This document shows positions 49,701-58,633 of a stretch of DNA of 64,000 nt, one piece after another. The stretch comes from an uncultured Parolsenella sp. (lineage in GTDB: Bacteria; Actinomycetota; Coriobacteriia; Coriobacteriales; Atopobiaceae), in NCBI RefSeq assembly GCF_934660935.1, contig NZ_CAKUIH010000005.1, positions 1 through 64,000 on the forward strand, given 5' to 3'. Each line of letters opens with the position of its first letter. Within the stretch, counting starts at the first letter, position 1. Position numbers and translations under genes: made by a program. The notes below the pieces were generated by a model, which did not search any database, was not told the origin of the DNA, and was given only the letters and a program-made list of their open reading frames with translations.

Positions 49701-51611
49701 CTGCTTCACCTGGAGGTTGTCAATCTGCTCGCGGCTGAGCAGGGTCGAGGTGCCGTCCTTGCCGGCACGGTCGCGGGCGAGCAGGGCGGCGCCATAGCAG
49801 CCCATGCAGCCGGCAATATCCGGGCGAATCGCCTCGCGACCGGTAAGCTTCTCGAACGCGCGCAGCGTCGCATCGCTCATGAAGGTGCCGCCCTGGACGA
49901 CGACATACTTGCCGATCTCCTCCGGGTCGCGCATCTTGATGACCTTGAACAGCGCGTTCTTGATGACCGAGTAGGAGAGGCCGGCCGCGATGTCGCCAAC
50001 GGTCGCGCCCTCCTTCTGGGCCTGCTTCACGCGCGAGTTCATGAAGACGGTGCAGCGGCTGCCAAGGTCAACGGGCTTCTCGGCACCCATGGCGGCGTGC
50101 GCGAAGTCCTGGACGGAGAGGCCCATCGAATCCGCGAAGCTCTCGATGAAGCTGCCGCAGCCCGAGGAGCACGCCTCGTTGAGCATGATGTGCTCGATGA
50201 TGCCATTGTGCACGCGCAGGCACTTCATGTCCTGGCCGCCGATGTCGAGGATGAACTCGACGTCGGGGACGAAGGCCTTGGCGCCGCGAAGGTGAGCGAC
50301 AGTCTCGATCTCGCCCGAGTCGGCGCCGAGGGCCTCGATGAGCAGGGCCTCGCCGTAGCCCGTCGTGGTGACGTGACCGACGGTGCAACCCTCGGGGAGC
50401 TTGTCGTAGATGTCATCCATGATGACGCGAGCGGTGCCCAGAACGTCACCACGGTTGTTGCCGTACCAGGTGTAGAGCAGCTCGCCGTCCTCGCCCACGA
50501 CGGCGGCCTTCATCGTGGTGGAGCCGGCGTCGATGCCGATAAAGACGCGGCCCCGATACGTGGCGAGGTCGCCCTTGGGGACCACCTGCGCGTCATGGCG
50601 GGCGTGGAACTCGGCGAGTTCCTCGTCATTGGCGAAGAGCGGGTCGAGGCGCTGGACCTCGCTACCCTGCATGTCACCAAGGTTCTCGAGGGCGTCGATG
50701 ACCTCAGCGAAGGTCACGCGCTTGTCGGACTCGCCGGCAAGGGCGGCGCCGGTGGCCACGAACAGATGGGCGTTGGTCGGGACGATGCGGTGCTCCTCGT
50801 CGAGCGAGAGCGTCTCGTAGAAGCGATGGCGCAGCTCGGAGAGGTACTGGAGCGGACCACCGAGGAAGGCGACGTGGCCGCGAATGGGATGACCGCATGC
50901 AAGGCCGGAGACCGTCTGGTTGGCAACGGCCTGGAAGATCGAGGCGGCGACGTCCGCGGGAGCCGCGCCCTCGTTGAGCAGCGGCTGGACATCGGACTTC
51001 GCGAAGACGCCGCAGCGGCTGGCGATCGGGTAGATATGGGTCGCCTGCTTCGCGAGCTCGTTGAGCCCGCCGGCGTCGGTGTGCAGCAGGCTCGCCATCT
51101 GGTCGATGAACGCGCCCGTGCCGCCCGCGCAGGTGCCGTTCATGCGCTGCTCGATGCCGTTATCGAAGTAGATGATCTTGGCGTCCTCGCCACCGAGCTC
51201 GATGGCGACGTCAGTCTCCGGAATGAGGGTCTCGACGGCGCGCTTGCTCGCAATGACCTCCTGGACAAACTCGAGGTCAAGCCACTTGGCGAGCAGGAGG
51301 CCGCCAGAACCGGTGATGGAGACGCGCATGGAGGCGTTGCCGAGCACGGCGCGGGCCTTCTCGAAGAGTTCCTTTGCCGTGGCACGGATGTCGGTGTGGT
51401 GGCGCTGGTAATTTGCATAGACGATGCGGTCCGCGTCGTTGATGACGGCGAGCTTGACCGTGGTGGAGCCCACATCGATGCCCAGGCGCAGGTTGGCGCG
51501 CGAGAAGTCCGTGGTGTTGGCGGGGCGCAGCTCGGCCCCATCCTCAACCAGCTCGATGCCGCGGGCCAACTTGGCCTGCGCCGCATTGGATGCTGCGGGA
51601 TTGTTAGTCAT
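46701..51611 (-). CDS. Giant acyl-CoA dehydratase activase-related protein (two ATPase domains + DUF2229)
   Basis: 1636 residues. Two BadF/BadG/HgdC-type ATPase domains: LGIDVGSTTVKLAVIND near 44 with NGTCAGGTGAFIDQ, and IGIDAGSTTMKAAVVG near 354 with the cluster Cys in EACSSGCGSFIESF near 475. A Cys cluster AHCGRCSNNCLLTI near 640 precedes a DUF2229/CoA_act region and a COG3581-like region (residues ~1060-1560). The tail is Ala/Glu-rich. The family couples ATP hydrolysis to low-potential electron transfer for radical dehydratases (2-hydroxyglutaryl-CoA type), but these large fused proteins have no proven substrate. The TetR gene upstream overlaps its start by 8 bases. GGAG lies 9 bases before ATG 51611. 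Confidence 0.88.
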   Translation of the reverse strand: MTNNPAASNAAQAKLARGIELVEDGAELRPANTTDFSRANLRLGIDVGSTTVKLAVINDADRIVYANYQRHHTDIRATAKELFEKARAVLGNASMRVSITGSGGLLLAKWLDLEFVQEVIASKRAVETLIPETDVAIELGGEDAKIIYFDNGIEQRMNGTCAGGTGAFIDQMASLLHTDAGGLNELAKQATHIYPIASRCGVFAKSDVQPLLNEGAAPADVAASIFQAVANQTVSGLACGHPIRGHVAFLGGPLQYLSELRHRFYETLSLDEEHRIVPTNAHLFVATGAALAGESDKRVTFAEVIDALENLGDMQGSEVQRLDPLFANDEELAEFHARHDAQVVPKGDLATYRGRVFIGIDAGSTTMKAAVVGEDGELLYTWYGNNRGDVLGTARVIMDDIYDKLPEGCTVGHVTTTGYGEALLIEALGADSGEIETVAHLRGAKAFVPDVEFILDIGGQDMKCLRVHNGIIEHIMLNEACSSGCGSFIESFADSMGLSVQDFAHAAMGAEKPVDLGSRCTVFMNSRVKQAQKEGATVGDIAAGLSYSVIKNALFKVIKMRDPEEIGKYVVVQGGTFMSDATLRAFEKLTGREAIRPDIAGCMGCYGAALLARDRAGKDGTSTLLSREQIDNLQVKQTKAHCGRCSNNCLLTINNFGNGRKFITGNRCEKGSGGKRAKALAPNLFAFKNKLLFDRPVLDPKTAPHGTVGIPRALNMYENYPFWHAFFTELGFSVVLSDQSNKKTYEAGIESMPSESVCYPAKLSHGHIMNLLEKDPDFIWMPCIRWERKEDETAGNHYNCPIVMSYPQALGLNVDELAAPQVEFLDAFIPYDDKKELKRRLYELISVQREKDAANGRGRFRGEHITRAEVDRAVNDAWEADLEFKETMRRKGDETLEWMETNDVHGIVLAGRPYHNDPEINHAIPELVNSFGFAVLTEDSVAHKMRPERPIRVVDQWMYHSRLYRAARFVASRNDLDLIQLNSFGCGLDALTTDQVQEILEASGKIYTTLKIDEVSNLGAVRIRIRSLMAALVEQREELEREAAAGELVAAGPVDVHRANGSLERAKPLGVREDGKAALPVWREAKSAAVHKVRYTKEMQDSGYTLLCPQMSPIHFELVEQLLKKNGYNAVLLPSVDHGAVEAGLKYVNNDICYPSILVTGQIMEAIESGKYDLSRTAVMISQTGGGCRATNYIALIRKALRDAGHPEVPVVSLTAAKGLDEDNPGFNIFKPEILVHAVYALLYGDLLMQVLYRVRPYEAEPGSADALYYQFMARAKDEVTSCGQHAFLKLCQDTVDAFETLPVVADRSKPRVGVVGEILVKFHPTANNQVVKVIEQEGCEAVVPGLVDFFLFGMTSPKNMKGELGTKLSKRLTHQAGIKLIESMREPINRMLEKSTRFEPYPDIYELAAKAKQVLSLCNTMGEGWLLTAEMCDLIECGTPNIVCCSPFACLPNHVVGKSVIKRLREMHPESNIVAVDYDPGASEVNQLNRIKLMISVAKENFRAARATAAEMGGAAENVAEFRLENPVDPTTNVVAPYVEEGERDRVEDAACGLGANTADDSGVLPLSRMQLDRIEAAKARAAERAAAADANEPAPVDGPEVGAEDADGFEEGAGVADAPKMSDASQNETEANES

Positions 51612-52353
51612 GGATGGGCTCCTTTTCCTCCGCGAAAGCGCCCCCGCGCTCCGCATTGTTCTTGAGTTGCATGAGGGCCAGCGCATAGGCTGGCACGTTG
51701 AAGTCAATGGACTTGCCATAGAGGTCGCCCGGGCGGACAAACATGAGCGAGGTCATGATCAGCGCCATCGTGCGGACATCCTCTCGCATGCCACCCGTAA
51801 GCCAGCGCGTAAGGACGCCGGCCTCGGCAGACACCGCAAAAGCGAGGTAGTAGTCGAAAAACGGGCCGAGGGCTCGGGAGTCGATGCCGTCGAGGGCACG
51901 AGAGACGACCGCCTCGCGGCAGACATCCTTGATCTTCTCGACGAAGGCGGGGTCGCCACCCTTGCCCAGAAGCGCCGTGAGATGCGAGGCGTTGTCGCGG
52001 AAGTAGCTCAGGAGTTCGACGGTTCCGGGGGCGGCCTCGAGCGATGCGAGGGCGGCGGTGAGCTCGTCGAGGTGCGACGACGAGATGTTCTCGACGAGGC
52101 CCCTTATGTCATCAAGGGCCTCGCGCTCGACGGCGTCGACAAGATCCGGGATGTCGCGGAAGTGCGAGTAGAACGTGCGGCGCGTGAGACCCGCTCGTTC
52201 GGTGACGGCGGTAACCGTCACGCGCGACAGGTCGCCCGTGGCTTGAATCTCCGCAGCGAGAGCGTCGCGAAGCTGGGAGCGAGAGCGAATGCAGCGCCTA
52301 TCGGCTCTGGCGCGACGGCGCGCGGCAGCAGCCTGAGTGAGAAGGTCTTGCAC
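51604..52353 (-). CDS. TetR-family transcriptional regulator
   Basis: 249 residues. The N-terminal helix-turn-helix is VTVTAVTERAGLTRRTFYSHFRD (TetR pattern, positions ~45-67); the C-terminal ligand domain has no recognisable subfamily. Starts with GTG at 52353 with GGAGG 4 bases upstream. Its 3' end overlaps the activase start by 8 bases, so they form one coupled operon and the regulator likely controls the activase and itself. A palindrome TCACAATGTGA lies upstream at 52431. Confidence 0.9.
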   Translation of the reverse strand: MQDLLTQAAAARRRARADRRCIRSRSQLRDALAAEIQATGDLSRVTVTAVTERAGLTRRTFYSHFRDIPDLVDAVEREALDDIRGLVENISSSHLDELTAALASLEAAPGTVELLSYFRDNASHLTALLGKGGDPAFVEKIKDVCREAVVSRALDGIDSRALGPFFDYYLAFAVSAEAGVLTRWLTGGMREDVRTMALIMTSLMFVRPGDLYGKSIDFNVPAYALALMQLKNNAERGGAFAEEKEPIHD

Positions 52354-52576
52354 GCAACCTCCAGAGGTCTTGGCGTTGGCGGCGTCATCGAGCCACCAGG
52401 CTCCTTTTATTACACAGCGTGCGCAGTATTTCACAATGTGAGCAATATCTTGCAACCGTTTACCGACCCGCACGTTTAGGACACAATCGCTGCAAGCCAT
52501 GCGGCGGTTTCGTCAGATATGGTCGCTGCCGGCTCTCCTCAGCTAGCATGAATGCTGACAACGGGGAGGGCAGTAC
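52354..52576. promoter_or_regulatory. Divergent promoter region with TetR operator candidate
   Basis: About 220 bases between the TetR/activase operon and the EEP gene. The perfect palindrome TCACAATGTGA at 52431-52441 lies in an AT-rich stretch with TTGCAAGATATTGC on the minus strand and a looser TTACACAGCGTGCGCAGTA nearby (52410-52428). Size and position suit an autoregulatory operator. Confidence 0.5.
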
Positions 52577-53776
52577 ATGACGCGGGGCAGTTCCACAAGC
52601 GGGTACAGGCACGGCGCGGCACCGTTGGAGAACGGGGGCGCGAGGGTCGCATCCGGCGCGCCGATCCCCTCTCCCGCGCAGCAAGCGCCCTACCTCCCGC
52701 ATAAGACCTCCGCAAGAGCGGCGAGGCGCGCGGCGAAGCCCGCTCGTCGACCCGCGCGGAGGCACCACCGCCCGCGTCACCTGCTCGTCTCGGCATTGCT
52801 CTGGCTCGCCATGCTTGGTGTCTACACGCTCATGGCGCTAAGGGTTCTGCCTACGGACCTCGCGAACGGCCGGATTGTCCCCGAAGTGGTCTCGTTCGTC
52901 CCGCTCGCCCTCATTCCAACCATCATCTGCCTCGCGATCGCCCTCTTGTCGAGAAGGCGCCTCCTCCTTGTCGTCTGTGTCTTCGCGCTCGCCATAAACG
53001 GCTGGTGGCACGCCGGATACTTCGCGGGCCGCACGCGGGTCTCCCCTGCCGCCGAATACGCCGTGTCCACGAGCGCCACCACGGACGACTCATATGCGCG
53101 CGTCATGACGGTCAACACACTGAACGGAGCCGCGAGCGCCAAGCAGATCGTCGAGGTCTGCCGCGCCGAGCACGTCGAGGTCCTCTGTCTGCAGGAACTC
53201 ACGGACGGCATGGTGGCAGACCTCACGGCGGCGGGAATCGACGAGGTACTCCCCTATCACGTGGTCTCCGAGGGTGCATCCGCCATCAGCAACGGTGGCC
53301 GTAACGGCATCTGGACGGCGGCACCCCAGAGCAACGTCTCGCGCAATCTCCTGCCCATCGAGACGAGCTCCATGCCCGCCGCAGACATCGTCATTGGCTC
53401 GGCCACCGTTCGCATCGTGAGCGTCCACCCAAACTCGCCCGTCCGCGGGGCGGAGGACCTTTGGGACAAGGGGCTTTCCGTAATCGGATCGCTTTCCGAC
53501 TATGGGCACGCCTACCTCATCTTGGGTGACTTCAACTCAACCTGGGACCACGCACGCTTCCGCACGCTTCTAGGCACGCGGTTCGCTGACGCCAGCCAGG
53601 CGTCCGGCGAAGGCTTCCACATGACCTACCCCTCGAACAAGATCGTGCCGTCGCTCATCGAGATCGACCACATCGTCTATGCGAGGGATTCCGGCATCAC
53701 GGTGAGCTCGCTCAAGACCGTCGAGATCGCCGGCACGGACCACAAGGCCCTGATCGGCACCCTCGAGGCGAACTAA
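52577..53776 (+). CDS. Membrane-anchored endonuclease/exonuclease/phosphatase (EEP) family protein
   Basis: 399 residues. A polar, Arg-rich N-terminal region (~1-70), about three membrane helices (LLVSALLWLAMLGVYTLMAL, FVPLALIPTIICLAIALLS, LLLVVCVFALAINGWWHAG), then an extracytoplasmic EEP domain: Glu in CLQELTD, SVHPNSP, GDFNSTWDHARFR, IDHIVYA and the catalytic GTDHKAL. Such proteins act as secreted nucleases, phosphodiesterases or lipid phosphatases; this one cannot be narrowed. GGGAGG precedes ATG 52577. Divergent from the TetR gene. Confidence 0.88.
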   Translation: MTRGSSTSGYRHGAAPLENGGARVASGAPIPSPAQQAPYLPHKTSARAARRAAKPARRPARRHHRPRHLLVSALLWLAMLGVYTLMALRVLPTDLANGRIVPEVVSFVPLALIPTIICLAIALLSRRRLLLVVCVFALAINGWWHAGYFAGRTRVSPAAEYAVSTSATTDDSYARVMTVNTLNGAASAKQIVEVCRAEHVEVLCLQELTDGMVADLTAAGIDEVLPYHVVSEGASAISNGGRNGIWTAAPQSNVSRNLLPIETSSMPAADIVIGSATVRIVSVHPNSPVRGAEDLWDKGLSVIGSLSDYGHAYLILGDFNSTWDHARFRTLLGTRFADASQASGEGFHMTYPSNKIVPSLIEIDHIVYARDSGITVSSLKTVEIAGTDHKALIGTLEAN

Positions 53777-53863
53777 GGCCGGTGGCGTGCAACACTCGCG
53801 CGCCATTTGCTTCGCGACGGCAGCTCAAAATGGGCAGATTGTACTCAGCAGAAGCCAGTCCGC

Positions 53864-54136
53864 CTATTCGTCTTCTTCGGAGCCCTGGCATTCCCTAAGC
53901 AGCATATTCGCGGCGCGCGCCAGATCGAGGCGAAATTGTAAGTCGGCGATATAAGACTTGAGCAGGTCAGGAGAGTCGGGCATGGTCGCGACGTCGTCAT
54001 CCGCCGAGCAACTCCGGGGCTTCCTCCCATGCCTTCCGCCAAATGGTCGATAAGCCACGACGGCTATTACGACCATACCCGAATGGAGCCACGACCCGTC
54101 AACTGCTCTCATCGTTCTCCCAACGCCCTTCACCAT
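53864..54136 (-). CDS. Doubtful small ORF, possible transposase OrfA remnant
   Basis: 90 residues ending SPDLLKSYIADLQFRLDLARA, then NMLLRECQGSEEDE. The helical, Leu-rich C-terminal stretch recalls the leucine zipper of IS3-type OrfA proteins, and GRHGRKPR upstream could be a basic linker, but this is a weak resemblance. No OrfB or inverted ends are visible. ATG at 54136 has no clear ribosome site. It may be a broken gene left in a low-GC gap. Confidence 0.3.
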   Translation of the reverse strand: MVKGVGRTMRAVDGSWLHSGMVVIAVVAYRPFGGRHGRKPRSCSADDDVATMPDSPDLLKSYIADLQFRLDLARAANMLLRECQGSEEDE

Positions 54137-54296
54137 AGTGCCGTCAGACTTTCCAACGCCGGGAAGAGAGATGGCCTTGCTTTTAATAGCGGATTAACCA
54201 TGAGCTATGCTAGCTGCATGTTTGAATTTAGAAACCATCTATATGTGTGTTGCGTAGCAAAACATACAGATGCGTCGGAATCGGACACTATTTTTT

Positions 54297-54407
54297 GTGT
54301 CCGCAACAACATGACGTCGTGCCCGCAATGACAACGCCGCCGTGTACACAACAATATGGCGCCATGTCCACACTGGCGAGAACGCCGTGTTCGCAACGAC
54401 ACGTCGC
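54297..54407. repeat. 22-bp tandem repeat, five degenerate copies
   Basis: Units at 54297, 54319, 54342, 54364 and 54387 (22, 23, 22, 23, 21 bases), consensus GTGTCCGCAACRACATGRCG followed by YC or CC. A sixth partial copy begins at 54408. Unit lengths are not multiples of three, so the minus-strand frame through it is unlikely to be coding. There are no spacers, so it is not a CRISPR array. Confidence 0.8.
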
Positions 54408-54496
54408 GCCCGCCAAACAATTCCTCATTGCCAGTTGATGAAAAACCATAAATTCCTACTGGATTAGTTGGTTTATTGGTGCCATACTTGCCCCAA

Positions 54497-54615
54497 CGAA
54501 GCGGAGGTCCCGCGCGACGCGCGCTCACCCCCCCGCTTCGGCAAAGAGGAGAACCCGCTCCTCTCACCCATGGACGGCAAAACCCGTCCGCCAGTCTGGT
54601 CGGAGCCGCGCTCCG
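54497..54615 (+). promoter_or_regulatory. Structured leader upstream of cysK (four consecutive hairpins)
   Basis: CGAAGCGG (54497)/CCGCTTCG (54533) with an inner GCGCG/CGCGC; AGAGGAG/CTCCTCT (54545-54564); GGACGG/CCGTCC (54572-54589); CGGAGC/GCTCCG (54601-54615). The last hairpin ends 12 bases before the AAGGAGG ribosome site. Density and evenness suggest a regulatory RNA leader, possibly sensing sulfur status. I do not recognise a known riboswitch. Confidence 0.45.
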
Positions 54616-54638
54616 TCCGCAGCCACAAGGAGGCTCTC

Positions 54639-55565
<927 letters not shown>

Positions 55566-55614
55566 CTTCAAGCGCCTCAGCGCGCTCGAGCCCCAATCCA
55601 CGCGACTCCCTTCC

Positions 55615-55653
55615 AACGCCCCGCTCAGCACCTTGCTCGAGCGGGGCGTTTTC
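55615..55653 (+). terminator. Intrinsic terminator of cysK
   Basis: A 12-bp perfect stem AACGCCCCGCTC / GAGCGGGGCGTT with a 12-base loop, whose right arm runs into TTTTC. Fifty bases after the stop. Confidence 0.92.
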
Positions 55654-55771
55654 TGTGTATACGGCCGGTGAGCCGCGCGTTTACGCCCATATGGGTTAAC
55701 CTCGGCAGGAGATGTGAGGGGCAAGCAGCCCCCTTACGGGCAAATGGTGACCCGATCGAAAGGTGATGCGC

Positions 55772-58567
55772 ATGGCAGACACGCATGAGTTCTTCGCAAC
55801 TTGTCCCAAGGGTTTCGAGCGCCTGCTCGCAGGCGAACTCGCGAGCCTGGGAGCCACGGGCGTCCGCGCCCTCCACGGCCAGGTGGCCTTCTCCGGCGCC
55901 CTCGCCGACGCCTACCGCGTCTGTCTCTGGAGCCGCATCGCCTCGCGCGTCGTCCTCGTCCTCTCCCACGGTGCCGCGGCCGATGCAGACGAGCTCTATG
56001 ACGCAGCCTCCTCGATCGATTGGGAGAGCCACCTTTCCCTATCCTCTACCTTTGCCGTCGATGCCCACGGCGTGAACGACCAGCTCAGGAACACCCAGTT
56101 CGTCGCCCTCCGCGTCAAGGACGCGGTTTGTGACAGGATGCAGGCTCGCTTCGGCGGCCGCCCGAGCGTCGAGGCCCGCCACCCTGACGTCACGATCATC
56201 GCACGCGTCCGCGGCGAGCGCGTGACCCTCGGCATCGACCTCTCCGGCGAGCCACTCTTCCACCGTGGCTTCGGCAGGCGCTCTGCGGACGACGGCCTCG
56301 GCGGCCTCCGCGCAGACTACGCGGCCGCGATGCTCGCCGCCGGCTCCTGGCACCGTTGCCTGCGCCACGACGCCCCCACCCTCGCCACCGCATACGCCGG
56401 CTCGGGCACCATCCTCGTCGAAGCAGCCGGTGCCGCGCTCGACCGCGCCCCTGGCCTGCTTCGCTCCCGCTGGGGCTTCGACCGCTGGCTGGGCCATGAC
56501 GCCGCAGCCTGGGAGGCCCTCCTCGACGAAGCGGACGAGCGTGCCGAGAAGGGCGGCGAGCGTGCCGGTTCCCTTCGTCTCATCTCGCTTGACGACCGCC
56601 CCGGCGCTGCCTCCGCCGCCCGCACGGCCCTGCGCTCGGCGGGCCTCGACGTCTCTCTCGATACGCTGACCTCGCGCGATACCCTCGCGGATGTTCTCGC
56701 GGGCGCCGACGCTTCCTCCACGCTCGGCGTTTGCGACCTCTCCTGGCTCCGTACCGCAGAGCTCGCACGCGAGGTCTCCGCCCTCGGCTGCGTCACCACC
56801 CTTGCGGACTCCCTGCCCACGGGCTCGCCGCTTGCCGCGTTCGTGCTGGGCGACAGCCTCGACGCCGCCCTCGGCATGGCGCCGGCAGACAGCGTCGCAA
56901 CGCTACTCGGCCGCGACGAGGCCACGATTCGCCTCTACACCGAGACGGACGAGACCCGCGCCACCAGCGACGACAACGAGGCGCTCGCGGCACCCGCGCC
57001 GCGCGCCACCGTCACCCTCAAGGACGGCACGACCATCCCCGTGCTCGTCTCCGCGTCCAATCAGTTCGCGGCGCGCCTCCAGAAAGTCGCGAAGCTCCGC
57101 GCCAAGTGGTCGAAGCGCGAAGACGTGAGCTGCTACCGCGTCTACGACGCAGACCTCCCCGACTACGCCGTCGCCATCGACCTCTACCAGGCGAGCGAGG
57201 CCTCGCGCGGCCGCGACAAGGGCGGACGCTGGCTCGTCGTCCAGGAGTACGCCGCACCCAAGGGCATCGACCTCGACCTCGCACATCGCCGTCTACTCGA
57301 CGTCCTCGCCATCGCGCCGCGCGTCCTTGGCGTCGACCCCAACGACGTCACCCTACGTGTACGCAAGCGCGCCAAGGGCGGCTCCCAGTACGCGAGCGAG
57401 CAGGAGGAAGGCGCTGACACCCGTCCCGGCCGTCGCTCGCGCCTCGCGCTTGCCCCCGGCTCCCACCTCGTAGACGAGGGCGGCCTCATCTTCGAGGTCA
57501 ACCTCGCCGAGCGCCTCGACACGGGCCTCTTCCTCGATCATCGCGATGTGCGCGCCCAGGTGCGCGAGCTCGCCAAGGGCACCAAGGGCTCGAAGCGCTT
57601 CCTCAACCTGTTCGCCTACACCGGCACCGCCACCTGCTACGCCGCGGACGGCGGGGCGAAGTACACGACGACGGTTGACCTCTCTCGCACCTACCTCGAC
57701 TGGGCCGAGCGCAACATGGAGCGAAACGGCTTCACCGGGGACGAGCACGAGTACGTCCAGGCCGACGTCGTCCGTTGGATCAGCGAGCAGCGCCGCACGC
57801 GCAACCGCTGGGACCTCGTCTTCTGCGATCCCCCAACCTTCTCGAACTCCAAGCGCATGGGCCGCGACTTCTTCGATGTGCAGCGAGACCACGCCGAGCT
57901 CCTCATCGGCGTCTCTCGCCTGCTCACCGCGGACGGCGTCTGCCTGTTCTCCTGCAATCTGCGCGGATTCACGCCCGACGCCGAGAAGCTCGAGAGGTAC
58001 GGCGTCGAAATCGAGGACGTCACGGAGGGCACCATCCCGGAGGACTTCAGCCGCAACGCGAAGATCCACCACGTCTACCTCGTGAAGAGGACCCCGCGCC
58101 CCGAGGGCGCCAGCGACCTGCCGGAGGAGGCGCGCCGCGAACAGGCCAGCTTCCGCCGCGAGCAGAACGGCCCTCGTCGCGATTCGAGCGATCGCCGCTA
58201 CCCGCAAGGTGACCGCCGTAGCTCGGGCGACAACCGCCGCATGCATGACGACCGCCGTAGCCCGGACGACCGCCGACGCACGCGTGACGATCGCTATTCG
58301 CGAGATGACCACGGCCCGCGCGGCGACCGCTTCTCGCGCGACGACTGCGGCCCGCGGGGCGACCGCTATTCGCGAGACGACCGCTATTCGCGAGACGACC
58401 GCAACCCGCGCGGCGACCGCTATTCGCGAGATAACCGCGGCCCGCGCGGCGACCGCTTCTCGCGCGACGACCGCCGCGGCACGGACGGCCCGCGCCGCTA
58501 CTCCGACGGTCCCCGCCGCTCGTCATCGCCCTCGGACCGCCGCGGTCCGGGCCGCGGAAGGTACTAA
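55772..58567 (+). CDS. rlmKL: RlmKL-type 23S rRNA methyltransferase: degenerate RlmL half, intact RlmK half, R/D/G-rich tail
   Basis: 931 residues. N-terminal THUMP region (FFATCPKGFERLLAGELASL). The first methyltransferase (RlmL, m2G2445) keeps AGSGTILVEAAG at ~210 but has AY instead of Asp-Pro ahead of it, and the catalytic NPPYGER motif is absent where VCDLSWLRTAELA stands. The second (RlmK, m7G2069) is intact: NLFAYTGTATCYAA near 610 and FCDPPTFSNSKRM near 686. From ~780 the protein becomes a low-complexity tail with repeats such as YSRDDHGPRGDRFSRDD. I chose ATG 55772 with AAAGG upstream over the ATG at 55766. The loss of RlmL motifs is read from the sequence; the functional consequence is inference. 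Confidence 0.9.
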   Translation: MADTHEFFATCPKGFERLLAGELASLGATGVRALHGQVAFSGALADAYRVCLWSRIASRVVLVLSHGAAADADELYDAASSIDWESHLSLSSTFAVDAHGVNDQLRNTQFVALRVKDAVCDRMQARFGGRPSVEARHPDVTIIARVRGERVTLGIDLSGEPLFHRGFGRRSADDGLGGLRADYAAAMLAAGSWHRCLRHDAPTLATAYAGSGTILVEAAGAALDRAPGLLRSRWGFDRWLGHDAAAWEALLDEADERAEKGGERAGSLRLISLDDRPGAASAARTALRSAGLDVSLDTLTSRDTLADVLAGADASSTLGVCDLSWLRTAELAREVSALGCVTTLADSLPTGSPLAAFVLGDSLDAALGMAPADSVATLLGRDEATIRLYTETDETRATSDDNEALAAPAPRATVTLKDGTTIPVLVSASNQFAARLQKVAKLRAKWSKREDVSCYRVYDADLPDYAVAIDLYQASEASRGRDKGGRWLVVQEYAAPKGIDLDLAHRRLLDVLAIAPRVLGVDPNDVTLRVRKRAKGGSQYASEQEEGADTRPGRRSRLALAPGSHLVDEGGLIFEVNLAERLDTGLFLDHRDVRAQVRELAKGTKGSKRFLNLFAYTGTATCYAADGGAKYTTTVDLSRTYLDWAERNMERNGFTGDEHEYVQADVVRWISEQRRTRNRWDLVFCDPPTFSNSKRMGRDFFDVQRDHAELLIGVSRLLTADGVCLFSCNLRGFTPDAEKLERYGVEIEDVTEGTIPEDFSRNAKIHHVYLVKRTPRPEGASDLPEEARREQASFRREQNGPRRDSSDRRYPQGDRRSSGDNRRMHDDRRSPDDRRRTRDDRYSRDDHGPRGDRFSRDDCGPRGDRYSRDDRYSRDDRNPRGDRYSRDNRGPRGDRFSRDDRRGTDGPRRYSDGPRRSSSPSDRRGPGRGRY

Positions 58568-58633
58568 AGACCGCGCGAGCGGCACCGACCGCCGTCCTCC
58601 ACACATAAAGACCGCATAAAGTGGTACCTTAAG

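Larger units (their letters stand above)
53777..54638. other. Long intergenic region before cysK
   Basis: About 860 bases with lower GC than the surroundings. It contains a doubtful small minus-strand frame (53864-54136), a 22-bp tandem repeat (54297-54407), and a run of four hairpins directly upstream of cysK (54497-54615). The stretch 54137-54296 is AT-rich with no feature I can name. Confidence 0.6.

Noticed and set aside
47205..51665. 1486-codon open frame on the plus strand opposite the dehydratase activase
   Set aside because: It is the mirror of a high-GC gene with strong third-position bias. The protein has no domain pattern, while the minus strand has two clear ATPase domains.
54297..54407. 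CRISPR array
   Set aside because: The units abut without spacers, are only 21-23 bases, and are degenerate; no cas genes are present.
54205..54567. Minus-strand repeat protein through the 22-bp array
   Set aside because: Unit lengths of 21, 22 and 23 bases do not preserve a frame, and there is no ribosome site.
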